Positions 15,515 through 23,683 are shown, numbered from the stretch's first letter. The stretch: 38,345 nucleotides of DNA from an uncultured Lachnospiraceae bacterium (GCA_947382625.1 CANDAG010000034.1:1-38345), one strand, 5' to 3'. Numbers and translations: made by a program. The notes: generated by a model not told the origin, from the sequence alone.

Positions 15515-17002
15515 ATGGATATAAATGCTAAAAGAGAATATGACCTGTACAATGACATTCAGTCAAGATGCGGCGGCGAAATATACATAGGGGTCGTGGG
15601 GCCGGTCAGGACGGGAAAATCCACCTTTATCAAAAGATTTATGGATTTAATGGTTCTGCCTAACATGGTGGAATCCTACGAGAAAGAAAGGGTGGTGGAT
15701 GAGCTTCCCCAGAGCGCCGGAGGGAAGACCATCACTACCACAGAGCCCAAATTCATTCCAAAGGAGGCGGCAAAGCTGTCTTTGGGAGAGGGCATCGAGG
15801 CAAGGGTAAGGCTCATTGATTGTGTGGGCTATATGGTGGACGGCGCCAGCGGCCATATGGAGGATAACACGGAGCGCATGGTCAAGACCCCATGGTATGC
15901 GGAAGAGATTCCCTTTACCCAGGCGGCAGAGATCGGAACACGAAAGGTCATCAACGACCATTCTACTATCGGGATCGTGATCACCTGCGACGGAAGCTTC
16001 GGGGATATTCCAAGGGAAAATTACCTTGCGGCAGAAGAACGTACCATCAAGGAGCTGAAAAAGCTGAAAAAACCTTTCGTGGTACTTTTAAATACTGCAA
16101 AGCCCTATGGGGAAGAGGCGGCAAGGCTGGCAGAGGAGATCGGGAACAAATACGGCGTATCGGTGATGCCGGTCAACTGTGAGCAGCTGAAAAAAGAGGA
16201 TATCAATCAGATCCTTGAAAATATTTTGTACGAATTTCCCCTTACCATGATCGAATTTTATATGCCCAAGTGGGTAGAAATGCTTCCGGCTGATCACAAG
16301 ATGAAGGTGGATCTGATCGGACGGGTAAAGGAGATCATGCAGCAGTACAATTGTATCCGTGATGTTAAAAATAATCCGGTTGTTTTGGAAGGCCCCTTCA
16401 TCAAAAAATGCAAGATGGACAGCATTGACATGGCAGACGGGTGCATCAAGGTCTGGCTGGACGTGGACGATGCCTATTATTATGAAATGCTCAGCGATAT
16501 GGTAGGTGAAAACATTGACAATGAATACCATCTTCTTTCTGTCCTTAAGGAAATGGCAAAGATGAAAAAAGAGTATGTGAAGGTGCTCCATGCCATTGAT
16601 TCCGTGCGCCAGAAGGGGTATGGAGTGGTGACGCCGGAACGGGACGAGATCCGTCTTGATAAGCCGGAGGTCATAAGGCACGGGAATAAGTTCGGTGTAA
16701 AGATCCGGGCAGAAAGTCCCAGCATTCATATGATACGCGCCAATATCGAGACAGAGATCTCGCCCATTGTAGGTTCGGAGGAGCAGGCTCAGGATCTGAT
16801 CCGTTTTATTTCAGATTCCAGCCAGAGCGAAGCGGGAATCTGGGAGACCAATATCTTTGGAAAATCCGTCGAGCAGCTGGTCAATGACGGGATCACAGGA
16901 AAGCTTACCATGATCGGTGATGAAAGCCAGCTCAAGCTTCAGGAAACCATGCAGAAGATCGTAAATGATTCTAATGGCGGAATGGTATGTATCATTATCT
17001 AA
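15515..17002 (+). CDS. spoIVA: stage IV sporulation protein A, spore coat morphogenetic ATPase
   Basis: A 495-residue protein, nearly the length of the Bacillus subtilis protein (492). It polymerises with ATP on the forespore surface and forms the coat basement layer. The Walker A motif is GPVRTGKS (29-36). LIDCVGYMVDGASGHME is the family's Walker B/switch area, and the C-terminus ends in GMVCIII. It is expressed in the mother cell, and a sigma-E-type promoter lies upstream. ATG 15515 follows GGTGAT. In B. subtilis, der, gpsA and spoIVA are close neighbours, so this location is conserved although four other genes separate gpsA from spoIVA here. It marks the organism as a spore former, at least by genotype. 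Confidence 0.98.
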   Translation: MDINAKREYDLYNDIQSRCGGEIYIGVVGPVRTGKSTFIKRFMDLMVLPNMVESYEKERVVDELPQSAGGKTITTTEPKFIPKEAAKLSLGEGIEARVRLIDCVGYMVDGASGHMEDNTERMVKTPWYAEEIPFTQAAEIGTRKVINDHSTIGIVITCDGSFGDIPRENYLAAEERTIKELKKLKKPFVVLLNTAKPYGEEAARLAEEIGNKYGVSVMPVNCEQLKKEDINQILENILYEFPLTMIEFYMPKWVEMLPADHKMKVDLIGRVKEIMQQYNCIRDVKNNPVVLEGPFIKKCKMDSIDMADGCIKVWLDVDDAYYYEMLSDMVGENIDNEYHLLSVLKEMAKMKKEYVKVLHAIDSVRQKGYGVVTPERDEIRLDKPEVIRHGNKFGVKIRAESPSIHMIRANIETEISPIVGSEEQAQDLIRFISDSSQSEAGIWETNIFGKSVEQLVNDGITGKLTMIGDESQLKLQETMQKIVNDSNGGMVCIII

Positions 17003-17078
17003 AACAACGGATGCCACGCTCCGTGAGCCATCCTTATGTTAACAACAGATGGCAGGCCTTGCCAGTCATCCTTATGCT
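17003..17078 (+). repeat. two tandem 38-bp units with conserved ends and variable hairpin core
   Basis: Units 17003-17040 and 17041-17078 are both exactly 38 bases. Each begins AACAAC and ends CATCCTTATG plus two bases. The ends are nearly identical, while the middle differs but keeps self-complementarity (CACG/CGTG in unit 1, TGGCA/TGCCA in unit 2). The first unit starts directly after the spoIVA stop codon. No coding potential. Confidence 0.8.
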
Positions 17079-17080
17079 AA

Positions 17081-17115
17081 AAAAGCCGGAAGGGAGAGAT
17101 CCTGTTCCGGCTTTT
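17081..17115 (+). terminator. intrinsic terminator after spoIVA
   Basis: AAAAGCCGGAA (17081-17091) pairs with TTCCGGCTTTT (17105-17115) around a 13-base loop, ending in four T. It stops the spoIVA transcript after the tandem repeat. Confidence 0.85.
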
Positions 17116-17139
17116 GTGGTAAAAGGGTGAGGATAACTA

Positions 17140-17168
17140 TTGCACAACACATGTAATAATGATAAGAT
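17140..17168 (+). promoter_or_regulatory. promoter of the TlpA-CXXC-NapH module
   Basis: TTGCAC (17140-17145), a 17-base spacer and TAAGAT (17163-17168). A second possible -35, TTGACT at 17174-17179, overlaps an ACTTTAAGT palindrome, but its -10 partner is poor. The start codon is at 17253. Confidence 0.5.
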
Positions 17169-17252
17169 AGCTATTGACTTTAAGTTAATGATCAGCAGTA
17201 AAGAAGACAGATCAAATATGTAAATCAGCGAGATTCGAACAGGAGAAAGAAT

Positions 17253-17876
17253 ATGAAAAAAAATTCAATAGCGCTTATTTTATTATTCACTTTATTGACA
17301 GCCTCCTTAAACGGCTGTGGTGCAAAAGAGGACAAAACACAGACTAAGAGTCAGGATAATATCACGCAGGAGAGCCTGTCCCAAGAGCAGGCCTCCCAGG
17401 AGCAGGATGCTCCGGAAGAGGCTAAAGAGCAGGCTTCCTCACCCCAGATAGTTTTTGAGGCACAGGATATGGATGGCAACGCGGTTTCTTCTGACATTTT
17501 TGCAAATGCCAGGCTGACAATGGTCAATGTGTGGGCAACCTACTGTAATCCCTGCCTGAGCGAAATGCCGGGACTTGGTGAGCTTGCAGGGGAATACGAT
17601 CCGGAGGATTTTCAGCTGATCGGCATTATAAGCGATGTGATGGAAGGAGGAGAAGAGGCGCAGATGGAATATGCGGCTTCTTTGATCGAACAGACCGGGG
17701 CAGATTATACGCATTTACTCTTAAACCGTTCCCTTTATAATGGACTTTTGACCGGGGTCAGCGCCGTGCCTACCACCTTTTTTATTGATGAAAACGGTAA
17801 CGTTTTAGATACTGTCATAGGAGCCATGGATAAATCAGCCTGGGAGGGAAAGATCAATGGATTTCTTGAAGAATAA
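17253..17876 (+). CDS. TlpA/ResA-like thioredoxin-fold lipoprotein
   Basis: A 207-residue extracytoplasmic lipoprotein. The signal peptide ends in a lipobox SLNGC with lipidated Cys22. A Gln/Glu-rich linker (about 25-63) precedes a thioredoxin-like domain (about 64-205). The active site is WATYCNPC (Cys98, Cys101) and the cis-proline loop VPTTFF is present. Such proteins reduce or exchange disulfides outside the membrane, for example on cytochromes or other secreted thiol proteins. No CcdA electron donor is nearby. Instead the two following genes encode a CXXC membrane peptide and a ferredoxin-like membrane protein. ATG 17253 follows AGGAGAAAG. The next gene begins inside this one. Confidence 0.92.
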   Translation: MKKNSIALILLFTLLTASLNGCGAKEDKTQTKSQDNITQESLSQEQASQEQDAPEEAKEQASSPQIVFEAQDMDGNAVSSDIFANARLTMVNVWATYCNPCLSEMPGLGELAGEYDPEDFQLIGIISDVMEGGEEAQMEYAASLIEQTGADYTHLLLNRSLYNGLLTGVSAVPTTFFIDENGNVLDTVIGAMDKSAWEGKINGFLEE

Positions 17877-18006
17877 ATCCCACAGATGGCTTTGGGGCGT
17901 GCTGGCAGGGATTCTTTTTCTGGGAGCAGGCGCCGCTAAAGGGCAGTTTTCGGTTATCTTTCGGAAGGCAGTGATGATCTGCCTGGAATGCATTGGGATC
18001 GGGTGA
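17857..18006 (+). CDS. CXXC-containing membrane micropeptide (CD1871A-like)
   Basis: A 49-residue protein. Its ATG lies 20 bases inside the end of the thioredoxin gene, in another frame, with GGGAGGG eight bases upstream. The TGA is at 18004-18006, four bases before the next ATG. One hydrophobic segment (about residues 11-27, WLWGVLAGILFLGAG) is followed by a basic stretch and a C-terminal CLEC motif (Cys42, Cys45). Size, order and ending CLECIGIG match the small CD1871A-type CXXC family found with thioredoxin-like and 4Fe-4S genes in Clostridia. It probably handles electrons or disulfides between its neighbours, which is inference. Confidence 0.8.
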   Translation: MDFLKNKSHRWLWGVLAGILFLGAGAAKGQFSVIFRKAVMICLECIGIG

Positions 18007-18010
18007 GCTT

Positions 18011-18841
18011 ATGAAACGTTTACGGCTGGTGGTACAGCTTCTTTTTACAATTGTCACCAACGGATATGCTTATGGATTTTTAAATGGAAAGATTTATCAG
18101 GGCAGGCTGAAGTATACCTGTGTTCCGGGGCTTAATTGCTACTCCTGTCCCGGTGCCCTTGCATCCTGCCCTTTAGGAGCGCTGCAGGCGCTTTTAAACC
18201 AACAGGGATTTCAGATTCCTTTTGGGATGCTTGGCTTTTTCTTTTTGTTTGGCAGTCTTTTGGGAAGGATGATCTGTGGCTGGATGTGCCCCTTTGGCCT
18301 GGTGCAGGATCTTTTGCACAGGATTCCCCTTTTTCACAAAAGAAAGAAAATGCCTTTTCACTCTGTACTCAAATATGGGAAATATGCGGTTTTGGTTTTT
18401 CTGGTACTGATCGGTTCCTCCTTTTTGTTCGGGGGGTTTGCCAAGATGCCTGCCTTCTGTAAATTCTTATGTCCCTCCGGGACCTTGTTCGGTGCATTGC
18501 CGCTGCTTGGATCCAATGAAATGCTGCGCAGCCAGGCAGGCGGGCTGTTTTGGTGGAAACTGGGGATCCTTCTGTTGATCCTGGCCCTTTCCGTAAAGGT
18601 GTACCGTCCCTTTTGTCAGTATCTGTGTCCACTGGGGGCGATCTATGGGTGGTTTAACGGGTTCAGCCTTGTGCAGATCCGGTGGGAAAAGGAGCAGTGC
18701 ATCCTGTGCGGCGCCTGTCAAAAAGCCTGTCCGGTGGATCTTGCCGTAGATGAGATTTCAATCTCTGCAGAATGCATCCGCTGCGGAAAATGTGTGACGG
18801 CCTGCCCCCGGGATTGTCTGTCCTTCCGCAAAAAGGTGTAA
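18011..18841 (+). CDS. NapH/YccM-like membrane 4Fe-4S protein
   Basis: A 276-residue membrane protein with about five hydrophobic segments and very many cysteines. Pairs lie at Cys37/43/46/53, in CGWMCP (Cys89/93), FCKFLCP (150/154) and FCQYLCP (202/206). The last two resemble the CxxxCP motifs of NapH-type quinol-linked proteins. The C-terminus (about 228-270) carries two ferredoxin motifs, CILCGACQKACP and CIRCGKCVTACP, for two [4Fe-4S] clusters on the inside. It could move electrons from cytosolic donors across the membrane to the CXXC peptide and lipoprotein. I start at ATG 18011 rather than an upstream TTG, since GGGTGAG is well placed. Confidence 0.9.
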   Translation: MKRLRLVVQLLFTIVTNGYAYGFLNGKIYQGRLKYTCVPGLNCYSCPGALASCPLGALQALLNQQGFQIPFGMLGFFFLFGSLLGRMICGWMCPFGLVQDLLHRIPLFHKRKKMPFHSVLKYGKYAVLVFLVLIGSSFLFGGFAKMPAFCKFLCPSGTLFGALPLLGSNEMLRSQAGGLFWWKLGILLLILALSVKVYRPFCQYLCPLGAIYGWFNGFSLVQIRWEKEQCILCGACQKACPVDLAVDEISISAECIRCGKCVTACPRDCLSFRKKV

Positions 18842-18868
18842 GGGAAGCAGGATAAGAATACCTTTTTG

Positions 18869-18897
18869 TTGTCTGCCAAAATATCCTGTGGTATAAT
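18869..18897 (+). promoter_or_regulatory. promoter of the lactonase-family gene
   Basis: TTGTCT (18869-18874), a 17-base spacer and a perfect TATAAT (18892-18897) with an extended TGG. The start codon lies 49 bases on. Confidence 0.7.
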
Positions 18898-18945
18898 AAT
18901 TGCAGTTATTTGTTCCAAAACTTATGATTTGAAAAGAGGGTTATC

Positions 18946-20007
18946 ATGGAAAAAGAAAAATATGTGGCTTATGTATCCACCTATACATCAGGGAACAAAA
19001 GTAAATTCGGCATAAAAATTTATGATGTGGATATGGAAAAGGGCAGATTTTCAGAAAAGGACCAGGTGGAGATCACCAATTCTTCTTATGTATCCATATC
19101 CCATAATCGAAAGTATCTGTTTTCTATCACAGACTTCGGGGTGGAATCCTATCGGATCCTCAAAGACGGCAGCCTCGAAATGATCAATTTTGCCTCCATC
19201 AACGGTATGAGAGGATGCTATCTGTCTACGGATTATGAGGATAAATATTTATTTGTAGCAGGCTATCATGACGCCAAGCTGACGGTACTGCGCGTGAGAG
19301 AGGATGGCACCATCGGAGAGATCACCGATGAAATTTTCCATAAAGGATTAGGAAGTATTGCGGAGCGGAATTTTAAGCCTCATATTAACTGTGTAAAGAT
19401 GACCAGAGACAATCGGTTTTTGTGTGCCGCGGATATAGGGATGGATCATGTGGTGGTTTATGAACTGAATCATTTGAGCGGAAAGCTGCGCCAGGTGGAT
19501 TTTATCAGAAGCGAGCAGGAGTCTGCCCCCCGCCATATGAAGTTCTCCAAAGACGGAAGATTTCTTTATATTGTCCATGAGCTTAAGAATTATATTGATG
19601 TTTATACCTACAGCACAGACGAACACAATATGCCGGTCTTTGAAAAGATCCAGAATATTACAACCCTGAATAATTACCATACCAGCAGCTCTGCGGCCAG
19701 CGCCCTGAATCTTTCGGAGGATTTTCAGTATCTTTGCAGCTCTAATGCAGGGGATAATAGTGTGGTGCTTTATTCCATTGATGAAGATACCGGACTCCTT
19801 GGAAAGATCCTGTGTCTTCCGATCAGCGGGGACTATCCTAAGGACGCCGCCATGTTCCCGGATAACAGACATCTGGTTTCTCTTAACCACGAGAGTAACA
19901 CGCTGACCTTCTTCACGATCGATATGGATAAGGGAACCCTGGTGATGAACGGACCTGAAATGCGGGTGAACAGCCCTAACTGCATTATTTTTTACCGGTT
20001 GAGTTAA
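18946..20007 (+). CDS. lactonase-family beta-propeller protein (6-phosphogluconolactonase-like)
   Basis: A 353-residue soluble protein without a signal peptide. It shows repeated propeller blades: AYVSTYTSGNKSKFGIKIY, VSISHNRKYLFSI, HINCVKMTRDNRFLCAADIGMDHVVVY, PRHMKFSKDGRFLYIVHEL and CSSNAGDNSVVLYSI. This pattern and length fit the YkgB/Pgl lactonase family (PF10282). Some members hydrolyse 6-phosphogluconolactone in the pentose phosphate pathway, but activity cannot be assured from sequence. It is a single-gene unit, with its own extended -10 promoter and strong terminator. ATG 18946 follows AGAGGG. Confidence 0.85.
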   Translation: MEKEKYVAYVSTYTSGNKSKFGIKIYDVDMEKGRFSEKDQVEITNSSYVSISHNRKYLFSITDFGVESYRILKDGSLEMINFASINGMRGCYLSTDYEDKYLFVAGYHDAKLTVLRVREDGTIGEITDEIFHKGLGSIAERNFKPHINCVKMTRDNRFLCAADIGMDHVVVYELNHLSGKLRQVDFIRSEQESAPRHMKFSKDGRFLYIVHELKNYIDVYTYSTDEHNMPVFEKIQNITTLNNYHTSSSAASALNLSEDFQYLCSSNAGDNSVVLYSIDEDTGLLGKILCLPISGDYPKDAAMFPDNRHLVSLNHESNTLTFFTIDMDKGTLVMNGPEMRVNSPNCIIFYRLS

Positions 20008-20022
20008 TATGTTAAAAATTCA

Positions 20023-20048
20023 GGCTGCGCTTTTGCGCAGCCTTTTTT
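20023..20048 (+). terminator. intrinsic terminator of the lactonase gene
   Basis: GGCTGCGC (20023-20030) pairs perfectly with GCGCAGCC (20035-20042) around TTTT, followed by six T. On the opposite strand it has a weaker T-run (five T) that may help end the convergent aroC transcript. Confidence 0.9.
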
Positions 20049-20050
20049 GT

Positions 20051-20083
20051 CAAACGCCGCCACGCTTAGCGAGGCGGCGTTTG
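20051..20083. repeat. perfect 11-bp hairpin between convergent genes, repeat-family member
   Basis: CAAACGCCGCC (20051-20061) is the exact reverse complement of GGCGGCGTTTG (20073-20083). The loop reads ACGCTTAGCGA, itself partly self-complementary. No T-tract follows on either strand, so it is not a plain terminator. The core GCCACGCTTAGCGAG resembles cores at 17013, 24074 and 24154. Confidence 0.75.
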
Positions 20084-20092
20084 ATATGAAAA

Positions 20093-21193
20093 TCATTTGC
20101 AGTAAAAATCCGTAAGATAAGAAAGTCTTGCCGTCATATTGCGCATACAGGCATCTAAGATAGTAATGGCAGCCATGGATTCCACCACAACAACGGCTCT
20201 CGGTACGATCACAGGGTCATGCCGGCCCTTGATAGCAATTGTCACATTTTCGTTCCGGGTATTGATGGTTTCCTGGGGGGAAAAAACAGAAGGCGTCGGC
20301 TTGACATGGGCTCTCAAAATAATGGGAGAGCCATCGCTGATACCGCCCAAAATACCGCCTGCATGGTTTGTCTTTTTGCTTACGATCCCTTCCCGGCTTA
20401 CAAAAGAATCGTTGTTCTGTGTCCCCCTGGCCTGTGAGGCACAGATACCGTCACCAATCTCCACAGCCTTTACCGCACCGACAGACATGATCGCCTTTGC
20501 AAGCTCCGCATCCAATTTATCAAAAACAGGATCCCCGATTCCGGCAGGGACGCCCTCGATCACGCATTCAATGACGCCGCCGCAGGAATCCTTCTGCATC
20601 ATACATTCCTTCAGATATTCCATAGCTTTCCCGTCTGCTATGCGGTCCGGCATACAGGTAGGCGTTGTGCGGATCGCTTCCGGATCAAACCGGGACATAT
20701 CTGCCGAAACCGGACCGATAGATTTCGTATAGGCGCTAAGGGTAATTCCCATAGTATTCAGTATTTTGGAGGCAACAGCCCCTGCAGCAACCCTTCCGAT
20801 GGTTTCCCTGCCGGAGGAACGTCCGCCGCCTCTGTAATCGCGGAAACCATATTTGGCATCATAGCAGTAGTCTGCATGGCCCGGCCTGTAGCAGGCGGCG
20901 ATCTCGCTGTAATCAGAGGATTTTTGAGAGGTATTGCGTACCATCAGAGAAACAGGAGTGCCGGTGGTGGTTCCTTCAAAAACACCTGAAAGGATCTCTA
21001 CAGAGTCTGATTCTTTGCGGGGAGTTGCGATAGAGGTCTGTCCCGGTTTTCTGCGGTCTAAATAAATCTGTATATCCTCTTCACAAAGAGGGAGTCCCGC
21101 CGGACATCCGTCGATCACAACGCCCAATGCCTTCCCATGGGATTCTCCCCAGGTATTTATCTTAAACAAAGTTCCGAATGCTGATCCAGCCAT
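20093..21193 (-). CDS. aroC: chorismate synthase
   Basis: A 366-residue enzyme that makes chorismate from EPSP with reduced FMN, the last shikimate step. Family signatures are visible: GESHGKALG at the N-terminus, RPGHADYCYDAKYGFRDYRG and GGRSSGRET in the middle, and RHDPVIVPRAV near the C-terminus. I start at ATG 21193 (MAGSAFG), which has AAAGGAG five bases upstream. The longer frame back to 21334 has no support and would cross the promoter. It is alone on the minus strand, convergent with the lactonase gene and divergent from the carboxypeptidase. No other shikimate gene is in this window. Confidence 0.97.
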   Translation of the reverse strand: MAGSAFGTLFKINTWGESHGKALGVVIDGCPAGLPLCEEDIQIYLDRRKPGQTSIATPRKESDSVEILSGVFEGTTTGTPVSLMVRNTSQKSSDYSEIAACYRPGHADYCYDAKYGFRDYRGGGRSSGRETIGRVAAGAVASKILNTMGITLSAYTKSIGPVSADMSRFDPEAIRTTPTCMPDRIADGKAMEYLKECMMQKDSCGGVIECVIEGVPAGIGDPVFDKLDAELAKAIMSVGAVKAVEIGDGICASQARGTQNNDSFVSREGIVSKKTNHAGGILGGISDGSPIILRAHVKPTPSVFSPQETINTRNENVTIAIKGRHDPVIVPRAVVVVESMAAITILDACMRNMTARLSYLTDFYCK

Positions 21194-21249
21194 AAAAACT
21201 CCTTTCACCGGCAAATGCCTGTTTGTCATAATATTCTTTGTCCGCGTAC

Positions 21250-21278
21250 ATTTTATCTTAATAAAAACTTTTTTGCAA
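21250..21278 (-). promoter_or_regulatory. promoter of aroC
   Basis: On the minus strand, TTGCAA (21278-21273), a 17-base spacer and TAAAAT (21255-21250) lie about 57 bases before the aroC start. The TTGCAA is palindromic, but no good plus-strand -10 accompanies it. Confidence 0.65.
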
Positions 21279-21380
21279 ATATTTTTACGATATCTATTGT
21301 AGAAAAATAAATATTTGTGTAAAATGAAATCCAAATCAACATATATTTGGGGGAATGCCTTGAAGGGACAGGAAACGGCT

Positions 21381-22466
21381 ATGGGAGAAAAGAGGGGAAG
21401 CTTTCTAAAAAAAATAAGCAGGCGCGGGAAGATATTCAGGATACTGGCGATCGCTATCCTTGTGATCGACCGGTTCTGTTACTATGTCTATGTTTATGCC
21501 AAAAAGGGATTCAGGCGCTATGCTTTCGTCTCTTTTTTAATGCTTGGCTTTTTGCTGGAAAGCAGCTTTTCCTACCCTGAAGAGCCACAGACGATCAGGG
21601 GCAGGTCGGTTCCTGAAGCATCATCAGAAGAACTGACTACGCTCGCAGACTCTAATATAGCGTTGGTGGAAGAGCCGCAAATTGAATATGAGGATCTGGA
21701 GGATTTGAAGGATGAGGATATCTTTGAGGAATGTGAAGATATTTCCCTGATAGATGAAGAGGAGCCGGACAAGTATTCGGCGGACGAAATTTTAAGCGAA
21801 AATGTGCAGATGCTTTCAGAAGAGCCGTTGTGGGAGCAGAAGGAACCGGCAGCTGATATGCGCTCCTTCAAAGCGGAGGACTGGAAGCTTGTGCTGATCA
21901 ATAAGCAGCATCCAATCCCGGAGGATTATACATTTACTCTCGACACCATCAAGACTGCAGGCGGAGGGATCCAGTGCGACGGGCGGGTAATGGAAGAACT
22001 GTTTTCCATGCTGCAGAAGGCAAAGGAGGAAGAAATCAGTCTTGCCATTTGTTCTCATTACCGGGACCTGAGCAGACAGGAAGCATTATTTAACCGCAAA
22101 ATAAAAAAATACATGAAAAAGGGTATGTCCTATATGGAGGCTTACAAAATATCTTCCCAGACGGTAACGGTACCAGGGGCCAGTGAGCATCAGATCGGAC
22201 TTGCCTTTGACATTATTTCAGATAATTATACGGTTTTGGAGGAAGGCTTTGCAGAAACCGATGCCGGTATATGGTTAAAGGAGCACTGTGCGGAATATGG
22301 TTTTATCCTTCGTTATCCGAAGGGGAAGGAGGACATAACCGGAATCGAGTTTGAGCCCTGGCATTTCCGCTATGTCGGAAAGGAAGCGGCAGAGATCATT
22401 ATGAATGAGGAGCTGTGCCTGGAGGAATTCTGGGGCAAATATGTAAGCTCCGCATCAGAGAGATAG
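21381..22466 (+). CDS. VanY-type D-alanyl-D-alanine carboxypeptidase, membrane-anchored
   Basis: A 361-residue M15B peptidase that removes the terminal D-Ala of peptidoglycan stems. The N-terminus has a basic patch and hydrophobic stretches (about 20-40 and 48-66) that should anchor it. Residues about 66-158 form a strongly acidic linker, and about 170-340 is the catalytic domain. The zinc ligands are probably His270 and Asp277 in SEHQIGLAFD and His328 in EPWHFRYVG, with Glu325 the likely base. The start is uncertain: ATG 21381 has AGGAAA upstream, while TTG 21359 (after GGGGGAA) and ATG 21324 remain possible. It ends 14 bases before tgt. Confidence 0.88.
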   Translation: MGEKRGSFLKKISRRGKIFRILAIAILVIDRFCYYVYVYAKKGFRRYAFVSFLMLGFLLESSFSYPEEPQTIRGRSVPEASSEELTTLADSNIALVEEPQIEYEDLEDLKDEDIFEECEDISLIDEEEPDKYSADEILSENVQMLSEEPLWEQKEPAADMRSFKAEDWKLVLINKQHPIPEDYTFTLDTIKTAGGGIQCDGRVMEELFSMLQKAKEEEISLAICSHYRDLSRQEALFNRKIKKYMKKGMSYMEAYKISSQTVTVPGASEHQIGLAFDIISDNYTVLEEGFAETDAGIWLKEHCAEYGFILRYPKGKEDITGIEFEPWHFRYVGKEAAEIIMNEELCLEEFWGKYVSSASER

Positions 22467-22480
22467 AGACAGGAGCAGCT

Positions 22481-23617
22481 ATGTATCGTTTATTAAAACA
22501 GGAAGGAAGGGCAAAGCGGGGAGAATTTGCCACTGTCCATGGGGTGATACAGACCCCGGTATTTATGAATGTAGGGACAGCAGCAGCCATTAAGGGTGCT
22601 GTTTCCACGGAAGATCTGGAGCAGATCAAAACCCAGGTGGAGCTATCTAATACCTACCATTTGCATGTAAGGCCCGGAGACGAAATCGTCAAAAAGCTGG
22701 GGGGACTTCACAGATTTATGTCCTGGAACAAGCCGATCCTTACGGATTCCGGTGGATTTCAGGTTTTTTCCCTGGCAGGTCTGAGGCGGATTAAGGAAGA
22801 AGGGGTTTACTTTAATTCTCATATTGACGGGCGGAAGATATTTATGGGGCCGGAGGAGAGTATGAAGATACAGTCTAATCTGGCCTCTACTATTGCCATG
22901 GCCTTTGATGAATGTATTCCAAGCCGGGCAGAGAGAGACTATGTGCAGGCATCGGTGGCGCGTACCTACCGCTGGCTGGTGCGGTGTCAAAAAGAAATGC
23001 AGCGATTAAACCGCCTGGAGGATACCATCAACAAAGATCAGCTTTTGTTCGGGATCAATCAGGGAGCCGTTTTTGAAGATATCAGGATCGAGCATGCGAA
23101 ACAGATCGCGGAGCTTGAACTTGACGGTTATGCCCTGGGAGGACTGGCCGTAGGAGAGAGCCATGAGGAAATGTATCATGTGATAGAGGAAACTGTTCCT
23201 TATCTGCCCAAGGACAAGCCTGTTTATCTGATGGGAGTAGGGACGCCGGCCAATATTTTAGAGGCGGTGGAACGGGGTGTCGATTTCTTTGACTGTGTAT
23301 ATCCCAGCCGCAACGGCCGTCATGGTCATCTTTATACAAACCATGGAAAGATCAATCTTTTTAACGCCAGATATGAGCTGGATGAGCGGCCCATCGAGGA
23401 AGGCTGCGGTTGTCCGGCTTGCCGCAGATATTCAAGGGCATATATCCGCCACCTTTTGAAGGCAAAGGAAATGCTGGGAATGCGGCTTTGCGTACTTCAT
23501 AATCTGTATTTTTATAATACTATGATGGAAGAGATCAGGGATGCTCTGGATGCAGGCTGTTTTTCTGCCTATAAACAGCGAAAGTTAAACGGTATGGCGC
23601 AGGGGGAATCGCTCTGA
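22481..23617 (+). CDS. tgt: tRNA-guanine (queuine) transglycosylase
   Basis: A 378-residue enzyme exchanging guanine 34 for the queuosine precursor preQ1 in tRNAs for Asp, Asn, His and Tyr. The signature LTDSGGFQVFSL carries Asp89. Further motifs are GGLAVGESHEEMY and DCVYPSRNGRHG. The zinc site is CGCPACRRYSRAY followed by His in VLHNLYF. ATG 22481 has AGGAGCAG upstream. A longer in-frame opening at 22415 lies inside the preceding gene and is rejected. Tgt is followed by yajC after a 134-base gap, the order known in many bacteria. Confidence 0.97.
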   Translation: MYRLLKQEGRAKRGEFATVHGVIQTPVFMNVGTAAAIKGAVSTEDLEQIKTQVELSNTYHLHVRPGDEIVKKLGGLHRFMSWNKPILTDSGGFQVFSLAGLRRIKEEGVYFNSHIDGRKIFMGPEESMKIQSNLASTIAMAFDECIPSRAERDYVQASVARTYRWLVRCQKEMQRLNRLEDTINKDQLLFGINQGAVFEDIRIEHAKQIAELELDGYALGGLAVGESHEEMYHVIEETVPYLPKDKPVYLMGVGTPANILEAVERGVDFFDCVYPSRNGRHGHLYTNHGKINLFNARYELDERPIEEGCGCPACRRYSRAYIRHLLKAKEMLGMRLCVLHNLYFYNTMMEEIRDALDAGCFSAYKQRKLNGMAQGESL

Positions 23618-23654
23618 CGAATTGCTGCGGTGAGAAGAAAAATCCTAAAAGGAC

Positions 23655-23683
23655 TTGTTTTTAACGGGCATATTGTGTATGAT
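23655..23683 (+). promoter_or_regulatory. candidate promoter of yajC
   Basis: TTGTTT (23655-23660), a 17-base spacer and TATGAT (23678-23683), about 70 bases before the yajC start. Confidence 0.5.

Noticed and set aside
17003-17078. Possible mini CRISPR array
   Set aside because: Only two directly abutting units, without spacers; the variable part is inside a hairpin and no cas genes are present.
17174-17200. MerR-type promoter with a 19-base spacer before the thioredoxin gene
   Set aside because: TTGACT and an ACTTTAAGT palindrome exist, but the -10 (TAAAGA) is poor, while the TTGCAC/TAAGAT pair upstream is better.
20051-20083. Terminator for aroC
   Set aside because: The stem is perfect, but on the minus strand it is followed by an A-run, not T, so classical termination is unlikely. 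The adjacent hairpin at 20023-20042 may serve instead.
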